This document shows, in pieces, positions 35,178 through 44,564 of a stretch of 64,000 nucleotides of DNA (position 1 is its first letter; each line of letters opens with the position of its first letter). The stretch is from Vulgatibacter incomptus. Lineage in GTDB: Bacteria > Myxococcota > Myxococcia > Myxococcales > Vulgatibacteraceae. The position numbers and the translations under genes are program-made. The notes beneath the pieces are model-generated. The model did no database searches. It was not told the DNA's origin and worked only from the letters and a program-made list of their open reading frames with translations. Where the stretch lies: positions 2,353,501 through 2,417,500 of the forward strand of contig NZ_CP012332.1 in NCBI RefSeq assembly GCF_001263175.1, in the 5' to 3' direction.

Positions 35178-36548
35178 TCAGCGAAGGGCCTGGGTGAGCG
35201 CCTCGCTGATCTCGCGAGCGTAGGTCTCGTTGCTCCGGGCGTCCGGCCCCTCGACCAGGACCCGCGCCTTCGCCTCGGTCCCGGAGAAGCGCACGAGCAC
35301 GCGGCCATCCTTGCCGAGCTTGAGCTCGACGCCGCGGATGGTCTTCAGCACGGTCGGGAGCTCGTCGAGGTCCCGGCGCTGCTTCACCGGCACGTTCAGC
35401 AGGGTCTGGGGAACCGGCACGAAGACGTGGCTCAGCTCCGAGAGGGGCTTGCCCGTCTCCAGCATCACCGCGAGCAGCGAGAGGGCCGCGACGATGCCGT
35501 CGCCGGTGGTGGCGTGATCGAGAAAGACGAGGTGCCCGGACTGCTCGCCTCCGAAGTTGAGGCCGTCCCGGCGCATCCTCTCGACGACGTAGCGATCGCC
35601 GACCTGGGTGCGGACCACCTTGCCGCCGACCTCGGCCATCGCGAGGTCGAGCCCCATGTTGCTCATCACGGTCGCGACGACGGTCTTCTTCGCCAGGTGC
35701 TTCTTGGCGAGGAGGTGCCGGCCGCAGATCGCCATGATCGCATCGCCGTCGATCACCTCGCCCTTCTCGTCCGCCACGATCACGCGATCCGCGTCGCCGT
35801 CGAGGGCGATCCCGATCTGGGCCTTGTGCCGGACCACGGCCTTGCACATGCGCTCGGGGTGGAGCGCGCCCGCGCCATTGTTGATGTTCTTGCCGTCGGG
35901 CTCGACGCCGAGGCGGATCACCTTCGCGCCCAGCTCCTCGAAGACCATCGGCGCCACCTTGTAGGCAGCGCCGTTGCCGCAGTCGATCACCACGGTCATG
36001 CCCTCGAGCGTCAGCGAGCGAGGGAAGATCGCCTTGAGGTGGACCACGTAGCGCGCCCCGGCGTCGTCGATGCGGAAGGCCTTTCCGACCTTGGTGGCCG
36101 TGGGCCGGAGGTGCTCGATCTTGTTGTCGAAGATCAGCGACTCGAGCCTGGCCTCGGTCTCGTCGGGGAGCTTGAAGCCGTCCCTCGCGAAGAACTTGAT
36201 CCCGTTGTCCTGGTAGGGGTTGTGCGAGGCGCTGATCACCGCGCCGGCGTCGGCACGCATCGACTCGACGAGGAAGGAGATCCCCGGCGTGGGGATCGGC
36301 CCGACCAGCACCGCGTCCACGCCCATCGAGCAGACGCCGGACATCAGCGCGCCCTCCAGCATGTATCCCGAGAGGCGCGTATCCTTGCCGATCACGATCT
36401 TGTGCCGATGGCTGCCGTTCCGGATCAGGAAGGCGAGCGCCCGCCCGAGCTGGAGCGCCATCTCGGCCGTCATCGGATGGATGTTTGCGACGCCGCGGAC
36501 GCCGTCGGTCCCAAAGAGCTTGCGGCTCGCCGGTTTTGCCTCGTTCAT
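35178..36548 (-). CDS. glmM: phosphoglucosamine mutase
   Basis: The 456-residue enzyme interconverts glucosamine 6-phosphate and 1-phosphate for peptidoglycan and LPS precursors. It has [12 protein letters not shown] at the N-terminus, phospho-serine S108 in [12 protein letters not shown], the metal loop [13 protein letters not shown], the sugar loop [10 protein letters not shown] and the C-terminal phosphate loop [15 protein letters not shown]. In other bacteria glmM follows cdaA and cdaR and its product is inhibited by that complex. Here it lies on the same strand, but an ilvE gene on the opposite strand separates them, so glmM needs its own promoter. Confidence 0.96.
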   Translation of the reverse strand: MNEAKPASRKLFGTDGVRGVANIHPMTAEMALQLGRALAFLIRNGSHRHKIVIGKDTRLSGYMLEGALMSGVCSMGVDAVLVGPIPTPGISFLVESMRADAGAVISASHNPYQDNGIKFFARDGFKLPDETEARLESLIFDNKIEHLRPTATKVGKAFRIDDAGARYVVHLKAIFPRSLTLEGMTVVIDCGNGAAYKVAPMVFEELGAKVIRLGVEPDGKNINNGAGALHPERMCKAVVRHKAQIGIALDGDADRVIVADEKGEVIDGDAIMAICGRHLLAKKHLAKKTVVATVMSNMGLDLAMAEVGGKVVRTQVGDRYVVERMRRDGLNFGGEQSGHLVFLDHATTGDGIVAALSLLAVMLETGKPLSELSHVFVPVPQTLLNVPVKQRRDLDELPTVLKTIRGVELKLGKDGRVLVRFSGTEAKARVLVEGPDARSNETYAREISEALTQALR

Positions 36549-36779
36549 GGATCGTCTTCCCCTACCCGTTCACGCCGGCATCGAAGCCCGGCGTCGCAAA
36601 GAATGGGGTCGCTCTACCGCCGAACGGCTCCTTCGTCCAGAGGCCACGCCGCTCGGACGGGGTCCCATCGCCTCGCGACGCGACCGTTCGACACCGGCCA
36701 TCGAAAGCGAGATCGCGGGTTGACCAAATTTCGATCGAGTCGGAACATGCGCCCTCCCCATTCCGACGAGGAGTCAGCG

Positions 36780-37844
36780 ATGAGCCACATCCAGTTCGTG
36801 CCCGCGGCGACGCGCAAGCCCAAGCCGGACGAGGGGGGCCTGGGATTCGGGCGCATTTTCACCGACCACATGTTGCTGGCGGACTACGACGTCGACAAGG
36901 GCTGGCACGGCGCGCGGATCGTCCCCTACGGGCCGCTCTCCCTCGATCCCGCCGCCGCGGTCCTCCACTACGGCCAGGAGCTCTTCGAGGGGATCAAGGC
37001 CTTCCGCGGCGGCGACGGGAAGGTCCGCCTCTTCCGCACGGAGAAGAACTGCGAGCGGATGGCGGCGGGCGCGGCGCGGCTCTGCATCCCGCCGATCGAT
37101 CCGGCCTTCATGCTCGAGATGATCACCGAGCTCGTCCGGGTGGAGCAGGACTGGGTGCCCCGCGCCCCCGGCACCGCGCTCTACATCCGGCCGACGCTGA
37201 TCGCCACCGAGCCCTTCCTGGGCGTCCGTCCGGCGAAGACCTATACCTTCTTCGTCGTGCTGAGCCCCGTTGGCGCGTACTACGCCGAGGGGATCGATCC
37301 GGTGCGGATCTGGGTCGAGGCGAAGTACGTTCGCGCAGCCAGGGGCGGCCTCGGCGCCGTGAAGGCGGGCGCGAACTACGCGGCCAGCCTGCTCGCCGGC
37401 GAGGAGGCGAAGAAGAAGGGATACGCCCAGGTGCTCTGGCTCGACGCCATCGAGCACCGTTGGTTCGAGGAGGTGGGGACCATGAACCTCTTCCTCCGGA
37501 TCGGCGACGAGGTCGTCACCCCTCCCCTCGGAGGGAGCATCCTCGACGGCGTCACCCGCGACACGGCCATCACCCTGCTCAGGGAGTGGGGCGCCAAGGT
37601 GTCGGAGCGGCCGGTCTCCATCGACGAGGTGAGGGAGGCCCACGCCCGCGGCGAGCTTCGCGAGGTCTTCGGCACCGGCACGGCTGCGGTGATCTCGCCC
37701 GTGAAGGAGCTCTGCTACCACGGGGAGTCCCTGGTGGTCGGCGACGGCAAGATGGGAGAGCTCTCCCGCCGCCTCTACGACACCATCACCGGGATCCAGT
37801 ACGGCAAGCTCCCGGACACCCGCGGCTGGCTCCGCGCGGTCTGA
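36780..37844 (+). CDS. ilvE: branched-chain amino acid aminotransferase
   Basis: The 354-residue fold-type IV PLP enzyme transaminates leucine, isoleucine and valine. Key segments are HYGQELFEGIKAFR, RTEKNCERMAAGAARL, LYIRPTLIATEP, K195 in GAVKAGANYAAS (Schiff base), WLDAIEHRWFEEVGTMN and FGTGTAAVISPV. The ATG at 36780 has GAGGAG upstream; the longer open frame to the left is antisense to glmM. It is the only plus-strand gene in a 13-kb minus-strand series and splits the usual cdaR-glmM neighbourhood. Confidence 0.95.
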   Translation: MSHIQFVPAATRKPKPDEGGLGFGRIFTDHMLLADYDVDKGWHGARIVPYGPLSLDPAAAVLHYGQELFEGIKAFRGGDGKVRLFRTEKNCERMAAGAARLCIPPIDPAFMLEMITELVRVEQDWVPRAPGTALYIRPTLIATEPFLGVRPAKTYTFFVVLSPVGAYYAEGIDPVRIWVEAKYVRAARGGLGAVKAGANYAASLLAGEEAKKKGYAQVLWLDAIEHRWFEEVGTMNLFLRIGDEVVTPPLGGSILDGVTRDTAITLLREWGAKVSERPVSIDEVREAHARGELREVFGTGTAAVISPVKELCYHGESLVVGDGKMGELSRRLYDTITGIQYGKLPDTRGWLRAV

Positions 37845-37864
37845 GGCGAAGAATAGCGCGAGCT

Positions 37865-37902
37865 GAGGAGATCGGGCCCGCTTCTGCGGGACCGATTCCT
37901 TC
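37865..37902. repeat. palindromic repeat family, partial copy 2 (likely terminator)
   Basis: GAGGAGATCGG (37865..37875) pairs imperfectly with CCGATTCCTTC (37892..37902), with an inner CCCGC/GCGGG stem. It lies between the convergent ends of ilvE and ybbR and could end both transcripts. Confidence 0.6.
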
Positions 37903-38815
37903 ACCGGCGACGGCTGCGCGGCGGCGACGCGGGAGCGGGAAGGACCACCGTCGGATGGGGCTCCAGGAGCTCCACGCCCTCGGGGAGGTTCTCGATCTTC
38001 ACCGGAAGCGGGAGCCGCGCGTCGACCTTCGATGGCTCGCCCGCTGACGCCCGCAGGCGGTTCTCGTCGAGCGCATCCAGGACGAGCTTCGGCCCGCGCA
38101 GCCTCGCCTGGGCGAAGAACGCGCCTCCACCCAGCCCCTGGATCGGTACGCGGACGGTCTTCTCGATCCGCTCGGGCACGATCGTGATCCGCACCTCGGG
38201 CTTCTCCGTACCACCCAGCCGGCAGTGCGGGCCCGGAGGCTCGATCCCGGTCGTGACGACGAGCTGATCGACGGCGCCGGCGAGGTCCACCGGGATCGTC
38301 CGGGCGGCGCGCACCTCGCGAAGCTCCCGCTGCGGCCCCTCGACCTCGACCTCGGTCGGCTTCACCTCGACCTTGTCGATGACGTATCCCGGCGCGACGC
38401 TCCCCTGCAGCGCCACCTTGAGCGGAAGCCGCCTCCGCTCCTTGGCTTCCAGCTTGAGGCTCACGGCCGAGGGGGAGATCGCGACGACCTTGAGGTCCGG
38501 GGGAACGCCGAGCTGCTCCTCCCGGATTCGGACGAGGCTCACGCCCCGCTCGAAGGTAGAGAGGTCGAGGACGACGGGCCCCAGGGCGGTCGGGTCGAGG
38601 GCGCGGACCCGACCGGACGGGCCGGCTACACGCACCGTGACCTCGGATGGCACTTCCCCGGTGTTGATCAGACCGTCCGGCTCGCGGAGCATCAGTCGCA
38701 CCGCCACGGAGGTGGTCACCTCCTGCTCGTTCCGGACGGCGAGGAAGATCACGAGGCCCAGGACGAGGGAGAAGAGCTTGAGGCCCAGGTTCTCGGCGAA
38801 GATGTCGCGGATCAT
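37901..38815 (-). CDS. YbbR-domain protein, likely regulator of diadenylate cyclase
   Basis: The 304-residue protein has one N-terminal membrane helix (LGLKLFSLVLGLVIFLAV). About three YbbR repeats follow outside the membrane, each with the typical pattern such as VTVRVAGPSGRVRALDP, VDKVEVKPTEVEVEGPQREL and RVPIQGLGGG. In Firmicutes the orthologue CdaR binds and modulates CdaA. The ATG at 38815 is chosen because the helix begins a few residues later; the frame upstream is Arg-rich shadow. It starts 58 bases after cdaA on the same strand, so the pair is probably co-expressed. Confidence 0.85.
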   Translation of the reverse strand: MIRDIFAENLGLKLFSLVLGLVIFLAVRNEQEVTTSVAVRLMLREPDGLINTGEVPSEVTVRVAGPSGRVRALDPTALGPVVLDLSTFERGVSLVRIREEQLGVPPDLKVVAISPSAVSLKLEAKERRRLPLKVALQGSVAPGYVIDKVEVKPTEVEVEGPQRELREVRAARTIPVDLAGAVDQLVVTTGIEPPGPHCRLGGTEKPEVRITIVPERIEKTVRVPIQGLGGGAFFAQARLRGPKLVLDALDENRLRASAGEPSKVDARLPLPVKIENLPEGVELLEPHPTVVLPAPASPPRSRRR

Positions 38816-38873
38816 GCCGCCACCGCCCCGGTGCGCGCGATCCCGACGCCGTTCGCGGCTCGCCGCGCCCGCA

Positions 38874-39689
38874 TCACGCGGCCACCTTTCTCTGGCGCTG
38901 CGGCAAGGAGCCGCGACGCGGCGGCGCATAGAGCCGCAGCAGGAACTTGCGCAGGACCTCCGGGTCCATGTCCCGGTGGATCTTCCCTCCCACTGCGAGT
39001 GAGATCCTCCCCCGCTCCTCCGAGACCACGATCACCGCGGCGTCGACGTCCTCCGTGAGGCCGATCGCGGAGCGATGACGCGTGCCGAGGTCGTGGTCGA
39101 CGGTGGGATTCGCCGACAGCGGGAGCACGCACTTGGCGGCGGCGATCCGCCCCTTCGAGATCACCACCGCGCCGTCGTGGAGCGGCGTGCCCGGCTGGAA
39201 CATCGAGAGGAGGATCTCGTCGGAGATCTCGGCGTCGACGCGGATGCCCTGGTGGATCAGCTCGTCCAGCTCCGCGGTGCGCTCCAGGACGATTAGCGCG
39301 CCGTGCCGCCGCTGCGCCAGCTTCACCGCCGCCTGCACGAGCTCCTCGATCCGCGAGGCCTCGCCGGCGCGGTCGTAGCCGAGGCTCCAGCCCTGGCCCA
39401 GCCTCGCGAGGCCGCGGCGGATGTCCCCCTGGAAGAGGACGATGATCCCGAAGATGAACGAGTAGGAGAGGAACTGGCTCACCAGCCAGTGGAAGGTGTG
39501 GAGGCCGAGCCACTTCGAGGCGAAGAAGGCGACGGTGATCATGCCCAGGCCCACGAGCATGGGCACCGCGGTCGTCCCCTTGATCAGCAGCAGGACGCGG
39601 TAGATGACGTAGGAGACGATGAGGACGTCGGCGATCGCCATCGCGACCTGCCAGCTTCCACCGAGCCCGAAGAGCCCGTTCAGGTCCAT
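38874..39689 (-). CDS. cdaA: membrane diadenylate cyclase CdaA (c-di-AMP synthase)
   Basis: The 271-residue protein has three N-terminal membrane helices (about 13 to 88) and a DAC domain with the catalytic D172-GA (PLHDGAVVI) and R204-HR (LGTRHRSAIGL). It makes c-di-AMP from two ATP. c-di-AMP controls osmolyte and potassium balance and wall turnover in many bacteria. The ATG at 39689 overlaps the end of folP by ten bases and has GAGG seven to eight bases upstream. With ybbR and glmM nearby it forms the conserved cda locus. Confidence 0.93.
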   Translation of the reverse strand: MDLNGLFGLGGSWQVAMAIADVLIVSYVIYRVLLLIKGTTAVPMLVGLGMITVAFFASKWLGLHTFHWLVSQFLSYSFIFGIIVLFQGDIRRGLARLGQGWSLGYDRAGEASRIEELVQAAVKLAQRRHGALIVLERTAELDELIHQGIRVDAEISDEILLSMFQPGTPLHDGAVVISKGRIAAAKCVLPLSANPTVDHDLGTRHRSAIGLTEDVDAAVIVVSEERGRISLAVGGKIHRDMDPEVLRKFLLRLYAPPRRGSLPQRQRKVAA

Positions 39690-40933
39690 CCGTCGTCCTC
39701 GGCGGCGAAGAAGTCGCCGCCCTCCTCGCCAAGGGCGATCGCGTCCGCCACCCGGACCGCGTCGCGGCATGCCGCCACGTCGTGGACCCGCACCACCGCG
39801 GCCCCGCCCAGGATGGCGGCGACGACGCTGGCGGCGGTCGCCGGATCCCGCTCCTCGACCGGGCGGCCGGTGACGTGGCCCAGGAAGCCCTTCCGGCTGG
39901 TGCCGACCATGACCGGCCTTCCGACCGCGGCCTCCAGCAGGGCGAGCTGCCGAAGCAGGAACAGGCTCTGGCCGAAGGTCTTCCCGAAACCGATGCCGGG
40001 ATCGACGAGCAGGCGGCCGGGCGGAACGCCCCTCGCCTCGGCGTGATCCACCAGATCGCAGAGCGCCTCGCCGACCTGGCCCACCACGTCCTCGTAGGAG
40101 GTGTGCTCGGCCATCTCCCCGGGCTCCGCCGGCATGTGCATCACGCAGGCCGCGACCCGATTCCGGCGCACGACGTCGGCGAGGGCGTCGTCCCGGAGGC
40201 CGCGCACGTCGTTGATCATCACTGCCCCCGCGCCGATGGCGGCCTCCGCCACCTCGGCGCTGGAGGTGTCGACTGAGATCGCAACGCCGGGCAGCTCCGA
40301 GGCGAGCAGGCGCACCACCGGCTCCACCCGGGAGCGCTCCTCGGCGGCCGTGAGCCGGCGCGCGCCCTCGCCGTAGAGCCCCTTGGGCCTCGTGGATTCT
40401 CCGCCGACGTCGAGGAGGTCGGCGCCCGCCTCCACCAGCGCCATGGCGCGGGAGAGAGCGGCCTTCGGATCCAGGAAGCGGCCGCCGTCCGAGAAGGAAT
40501 CCGGCGTGACGTTCAGGATCCCCATCACCAGCGTGCGGCCCGCTCCCGCCTTGAGGCTGCCAATCTCGACCGGCTCCATCCGCCCGGCGTGGAAACAGGC
40601 GCGCTGGATCAGGCCGCCGGCCATCGGGGCCTGATCCACGTCCAGGCGCGCCTGCACCTTGAGGCCCAGGTACTTGATCTCGGAGAGCCTGCCGGAGACG
40701 AGGATGGCGCCGGAGCGAATCCCCTCGAGAATGCGGGGCATCCCCGGCACCTCGGCGACGAGGCGGCGCACCAAGGTGGCGCAAGGGGCCTCGAGACCCG
40801 AGACGAGGAGGTGCCCCTGGGGAAGCGAGCCGGCCAGGAACTCCACGGCTCCGCCGGGGAAACCCAGGGTGCGCAAGGCCAGCCGCAGGTCGGAGTTTCG
40901 ATCGAGGCTGAGGAAGCGCGCGCGGATCGTCAT
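39680..40933 (-). CDS. folP: dihydropteroate synthase with N-terminal extension
   Basis: The C-terminal part (about residues 134 to 415) is a normal DHPS TIM barrel: MGILNVTPDSFSDGG, DVGGESTRPKG, DVRGLRDD, VDPGIGFGKT and VGTSRKGFLG. It joins p-aminobenzoate to the pterin pyrophosphate. About 130 residues precede it (MTIRARFLSLDRNSDLRLAL to FHAGRMEPVEIGSLK), which most DHPS proteins lack. They contain a region like LEAPCATLVRRLVAEVPGMPRILEG and GAILVSGRLSEIKYLGLKVQ and look folded. Function of the extension is unknown. It overlaps cdaA by ten bases. A hairpin after ftsH suggests its own transcript start. Confidence 0.93.
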   Translation of the reverse strand: MTIRARFLSLDRNSDLRLALRTLGFPGGAVEFLAGSLPQGHLLVSGLEAPCATLVRRLVAEVPGMPRILEGIRSGAILVSGRLSEIKYLGLKVQARLDVDQAPMAGGLIQRACFHAGRMEPVEIGSLKAGAGRTLVMGILNVTPDSFSDGGRFLDPKAALSRAMALVEAGADLLDVGGESTRPKGLYGEGARRLTAAEERSRVEPVVRLLASELPGVAISVDTSSAEVAEAAIGAGAVMINDVRGLRDDALADVVRRNRVAACVMHMPAEPGEMAEHTSYEDVVGQVGEALCDLVDHAEARGVPPGRLLVDPGIGFGKTFGQSLFLLRQLALLEAAVGRPVMVGTSRKGFLGHVTGRPVEERDPATAASVVAAILGGAAVVRVHDVAACRDAVRVADAIALGEEGGDFFAAEDDGWT

Positions 40934-41041
40934 GGCCTGCCGTTGGAACGAGTTGGGCGAGCATAACAGCGCCGGGTCCGGCGCCGCCGCCGAATCCACC
41001 GGTTCCGGCGGCGAATTCCGGGGGGAAGGCACCTTAAACGG

Positions 41042-41078
41042 CGAAGCGGCCGTCGGGAGCTCCCGTACGGCCGCTTCG
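41042..41078 (-). terminator. terminator-like hairpin after ftsH
   Basis: CGAAGCGGCCGT (41042..41053) pairs with ACGGCCGCTTCG (41067..41078). The loop itself folds as CGGGA/TCCCG. It lies 26 bases after the ftsH stop on the minus strand; no clear T-run follows. Confidence 0.6.
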
Positions 41079-41103
41079 TTCGTTCCGCCCCGTGGGGGAG
41101 GGA

Positions 41104-43020
41104 TCAGGCCTTGCCCACCTCGAGCTTCGGCAGAGGCTCCAGGCCGGGGAGGAGGTTCTTCTTCTCCTTCTTCTCCTTCTCGGGCTGGCGCGCCGCCGCC
41201 GGAGGGATAGGCTTCTCGCGCTGGATCTTGCCGCCGCCGATGAGCACGTCGAGGTCGGGGCCGTCGAGGGTCTCGTACTCCATCAGGGCGTCGCCGATGG
41301 TCATCAGGGTGTCGTAGTTGTCCTCGAGGATCTTTCGGGCCACAGCGTACTGCTGCGTGACGATCTCGCGGACCTCCTGGTCGATGTCGCGGGCGGTCTG
41401 CTCCGAGTAGTCGGGGCTGGTGCCCATCTCGCGGCCGAGGAAGACCTCGCCCTGCTTCTTGCCGAAGGCGAGAGGCCCGAGCTTGTCGCTCATGCCCCAC
41501 TCGCAGACCATGCTGCGCGCCATGTCGGTGGCGACCTCGATGTCGTTGCCGGCGCCGGTGGTCTTCTGGCCGTTGAAGGCCAGCTCCTCGGCGATGCGGC
41601 CGCCCATGAGCACCGCGATGCGATCGAGGGCGTAGTCCCTCGAGAGGTTCAGGCGATCCTCAACCGGGAGCTGCTGGGTGACGCCCAGCGCGCGGCCGCG
41701 GGGGATGATCGTGACCTTGTGGACCGGGTCGGCGTCGGCGAGGAGCTTGGCCACGAGGGCATGACCCGCCTCGTGCACCGCGGTGGTCCGCTTCTCCTTC
41801 TCGCTCATCACGAGGGAGCGACGCTCCGTGCCCATGATGACCTTGTCCTTCGCCGCCTCGAAGTCGGAGAGGTCCACGCGGTCCTTGTTCATGCGGGCCG
41901 CGAGGAGGGCCGACTCGTTCACCAGGTTCTCGAGGTCCGCGCCGGAGAAGCCGGGGGTGCCGCGGGCGATCACGGAGAGATCGACGTCCGGTGCAATCGG
42001 GGTCTTCCGGGTGTGGACCTTGAGGATGCCCTCACGTCCGTTGACGTCGGGCCTCGGCACCACGATCCGGCGATCGAAGCGGCCGGGGCGCAGCAGCGCG
42101 GGGTCGAGGACGTCCGGCCGGTTCGTCGCGGCGATCAGGATCACGCCCTCGTTCGACTCGAAGCCGTCCATCTCCACGAGGAGCTGGTTGAGGGTCTGCT
42201 CGCGCTCGTCGTGGCCACCGCCGAGGCCCGCGCCGCGGTGTCGGCCGACGGCATCGATCTCGTCGATGAAGATGATGCAGGGGGCGTTCTTCTTGCCCTG
42301 CTCGAAGAGGTCGCGCACGCGGCTGGCGCCGACGCCCACGAACATCTCCACGAAGTCCGAGCCGGAGATGGAGAAGAACGGGACGCCCGCCTCGCCGGCC
42401 ACCGCCCGGGCGAGGAGCGTCTTGCCCGTGCCCGGAGGGCCCATGAGCAGCACGCCCTTGGGGATGCGGCCGCCGAGCCGGGTGAACTTCTTGGGATCCT
42501 TGAGGAAGGAGACGATCTCCTCGAGCTCGTCCTTGGACTCGTCGATGCCGGCCACGTCGGAGAAGGTGATCCGATTCTGGACCTCCGACAGCAGCTTGGC
42601 CTTCGACTTCCCGAAGGCCATCGCCTTGCCGCCGCTGCCCTGGAGCTGCCGCATGAAGAGCAGGAAGAGCACGAAGAGGATGACGATCGGCAGGCCCTGG
42701 AGCAGCACCTGGAGCCAGATCGACCCCTGTTCCTCCCGCTCGAACTTGAAGTTGACGCCGTTATGGTCGAGCTTCTCGATCAACTTCTCGCCGGCGGGGC
42801 CCGAGGTCCGGTACTCGGTCTTGTCCCCCTTGAGCACGTAGGTCTGGGTCGTGCCCTTGATGGCCACGGACTCCACCTGCTGCTGCTCCACCTTCGACAG
42901 GTAGTCGGAGTAGTCGGTTTCTTTGAGCTCGGTGCCGTTGTGGTTGAAGAAGGAGTAGAAGCTGACGAACATCACGATCAGCACCACCCACAGCAGCACG
43001 GTCTTGTAAGACTGTCTCAC
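41104..43020 (-). CDS. ftsH: ATP-dependent zinc metalloprotease FtsH (second of two)
   Basis: The 638-residue protease has helices at about 8 to 25 and 102 to 123, Walker A G194-PPGTGKT-201, [33 protein letters not shown], and the zinc site H416-EAG-H420. The C-terminus is Lys/Glu-rich ([14 protein letters not shown]). This is the copy in the conserved tilS-ftsH-folP order and is closer to standard housekeeping FtsH than the copy at 11930..13948. The start is a GTG at 43020 with GAGGG about ten bases upstream. It is followed by a hairpin before folP. Confidence 0.95.
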   Translation of the reverse strand: MRQSYKTVLLWVVLIVMFVSFYSFFNHNGTELKETDYSDYLSKVEQQQVESVAIKGTTQTYVLKGDKTEYRTSGPAGEKLIEKLDHNGVNFKFEREEQGSIWLQVLLQGLPIVILFVLFLLFMRQLQGSGGKAMAFGKSKAKLLSEVQNRITFSDVAGIDESKDELEEIVSFLKDPKKFTRLGGRIPKGVLLMGPPGTGKTLLARAVAGEAGVPFFSISGSDFVEMFVGVGASRVRDLFEQGKKNAPCIIFIDEIDAVGRHRGAGLGGGHDEREQTLNQLLVEMDGFESNEGVILIAATNRPDVLDPALLRPGRFDRRIVVPRPDVNGREGILKVHTRKTPIAPDVDLSVIARGTPGFSGADLENLVNESALLAARMNKDRVDLSDFEAAKDKVIMGTERRSLVMSEKEKRTTAVHEAGHALVAKLLADADPVHKVTIIPRGRALGVTQQLPVEDRLNLSRDYALDRIAVLMGGRIAEELAFNGQKTTGAGNDIEVATDMARSMVCEWGMSDKLGPLAFGKKQGEVFLGREMGTSPDYSEQTARDIDQEVREIVTQQYAVARKILEDNYDTLMTIGDALMEYETLDGPDLDVLIGGGKIQREKPIPPAAARQPEKEKKEKKNLLPGLEPLPKLEVGKA

Positions 43021-43249
43021 GAGCTATCGTCCCTCGGCTCTCAAGGTTCCCTAACCGTAACCAGAGACCGCGCGCTTTCTCAAGGAAAGCGGCGGCGCTG
43101 GCCCGAGCGGCCCCGGGAACTCGAGGGCCCGCTCCATCGGCAACGACGCCGACTCCACCCCAACCATCCGGGTCGACCTCGCCTTCCTGGTGGCTCGTCG
43201 AGGCCGGAGATCGGGGCCTATTAGCAGATGCACGCGAGTCCCGTTCGGT

Positions 43250-44239
43250 TCATCGCCTCCGCCCCGTGAGCCCTGGCGCGGCTGCGAGGATCCCACGATC
43301 GACCGTTACGCGGATTCCGGCGGGGAGGTGGAGCTCGCCGCCTTCCCCGCGCGCGATCGAGAGGACTTCGGCCACCCGCGCCTCGCTCGGGACCCTGCCC
43401 CCGGCGTCTTCCACCAGGCGGCGGATCACCCGTCCCCGCAGCGCCTCGGGGAGGCGGACCAGGCTTTCGGTGTCCAGGCCGTCGCCGCGCCGCAGCCGGC
43501 CGAGGGCGCGCGTCGCCAGGCTCTCGAGGAGGCGCTCGTCGGCCGTCGCCAGCCGCGCCGCCCGCGCGAGCCTCGCGGACGCGCCGGGGAGCGCGGCCTC
43601 GAGCGCCGGCAACACCTCGTGCCGCAGGCGGTTCCTTGCGAACCTGAGGCTCCGGTTCGAGGGATCCTCGACCACTGGCAGCGAGAGGAGCCGCACGGTC
43701 TCGTGCAGGAGCGCCCGCTCGACCTCGAGGAGGGGGCGAAGCACCGTGCCGCCGGCGATCCGCACCCTCGGCCGGATCCCGGCGAGGCCACGGGTGCCCG
43801 TCCCTCTGGCGAGCCGGTAGAGGACGGTCTCCGCCTGGTCGTCTGCCGTGTGCGCGGTGAGGATCGGCCTGCCCGCCGCGGCTGCAGCCAGGGCGGCGTA
43901 TCGGCCACGCCGGGCCACGGCCTCGAGGCCGCCCTTGCCCGACGCCTCGATGGTCACGACGCGGCAGGCCGTGCCGAGCGTCCGGGCGGCCTCCATCGCC
44001 CGTCGAGCGTCGTCCGCCGATTCCGGGCGGAGTCCGTGATCGACGTGGACCGCCTCGAGCTCGAGCCGTCGCCCCCTCGGCAAGCTCGTGAGGAGGGCGA
44101 GGAGCGCCGCCGAGTCGGCTCCGCCGCTGAATGCTACGACGACCGGTTGCCCGCCGCGGACCTCCAGGCGGTCGAGTCCGGACGCGAGGCGCTCCAGCGC
44201 GATCCGGAGCTTTGGGGATCCCAGGACGGTTTTCCTCAC
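43250..44239 (-). CDS. tilS: tRNA(Ile)-lysidine synthase
   Basis: The 329-residue ATP-pyrophosphatase converts C34 of the CAU-anticodon tRNA-Ile to lysidine. The PP-loop is S38-GGADS in VVAFSGGADSAAL, followed by VHVDHGLRPES, LTAHTADDQAETVL, LARGTGTRGLAG and VEDPSNRSLRFARNRLRHEVLP. The C-terminal part is short compared with E. coli TilS. The start is uncertain: GTG at 44239 gives 37 residues before the P-loop and is preferred, since the bases upstream become AT-rich and promoter-like. The longer open frame overlaps the divergent RNA candidate. Confidence 0.9.
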   Translation of the reverse strand: MRKTVLGSPKLRIALERLASGLDRLEVRGGQPVVVAFSGGADSAALLALLTSLPRGRRLELEAVHVDHGLRPESADDARRAMEAARTLGTACRVVTIEASGKGGLEAVARRGRYAALAAAAAGRPILTAHTADDQAETVLYRLARGTGTRGLAGIRPRVRIAGGTVLRPLLEVERALLHETVRLLSLPVVEDPSNRSLRFARNRLRHEVLPALEAALPGASARLARAARLATADERLLESLATRALGRLRRGDGLDTESLVRLPEALRGRVIRRLVEDAGGRVPSEARVAEVLSIARGEGGELHLPAGIRVTVDRGILAAAPGLTGRRR

Positions 44240-44258
44240 GACGATTGGCGTTCGAATG

Positions 44259-44287
44259 TTGTGGGCATTGGTGCGCAGAGGTATATT
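44259..44287 (+). promoter_or_regulatory. candidate promoter of a plus-strand RNA
   Basis: TTGTGG (44259..44264), a 17-base spacer and TATATT (44282..44287) match the sigma-70 layout, with a good -10. The local sequence is the most AT-rich for several kb. It faces away from tilS and points to a stretch with no gene. Confidence 0.5.
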
Positions 44288-44293
44288 CTGAAT

Positions 44294-44559
44294 CAAAGCA
44301 GCGCGGAAACCCGGACGGGATCCCGCGGACGGAATGAGAAGTAGACGAGGCAGGTTGGAGGGAACGAAACGCGACGAGGAACCTCGGAGCGAATCTTCTG
44401 CGAGCGTCTTCTGCGAGCGAACCTGACGCCTCGCAACGCGCCTGTAGCGCGAACGAACTACGGGGGGCACGCCCTCCCGACAGCGGTCGGATCCAGGGGT
44501 CCCCCCCCTCCCCCTCTGGGTCCACTAGGGCCGCCGGGTCAAACCGGCGGCCCGTTTTT
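44294..44559 (+). ncRNA. candidate non-coding RNA between tilS and a lipoprotein gene
   Basis: This stretch of about 265 bases has no convincing gene on either strand, yet it lies between a promoter-like sequence and an excellent intrinsic terminator, both on the plus strand. It contains a 13-base tandem repeat (TCTTCTGCGAGCG at 44394..44406 and 44407..44419) and several GC-rich self-complementary parts, for example CCAGGGG near 44492 with CCCCTCTGG downstream. The longest early frame is a 30-codon ORF (MRSRRGRLEG...) without a clear ribosome site. It lacks the hallmarks of tmRNA, RNase P RNA and SRP RNA. A short leader peptide or a 5' region of a lost gene is the main alternative. Confidence 0.4.
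44528..44559 (+). terminator. textbook intrinsic terminator on the plus strand
   Basis: GGGCCGCCGG (44528..44537) and CCGGCGGCCC (44544..44553) form a perfect 10-bp stem with a 6-base loop, followed by GTTTTTCTT. The T-run is on the plus strand, while the flanking genes are on the minus strand. Confidence 0.9.
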
Positions 44560-44564
44560 CTTGC

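Noticed and set aside
41092-43224. 710-codon plus-strand frame opposite the second ftsH
   Set aside because: Same shadow effect as above; no ribosome site or recognisable domain.
44303-44435. Small protein of 30 residues in the RNA candidate region
   Set aside because: The ATG has no good ribosome site and the residues (Arg, Glu, Ser-rich) match shadow composition; kept only as an alternative to the RNA call.
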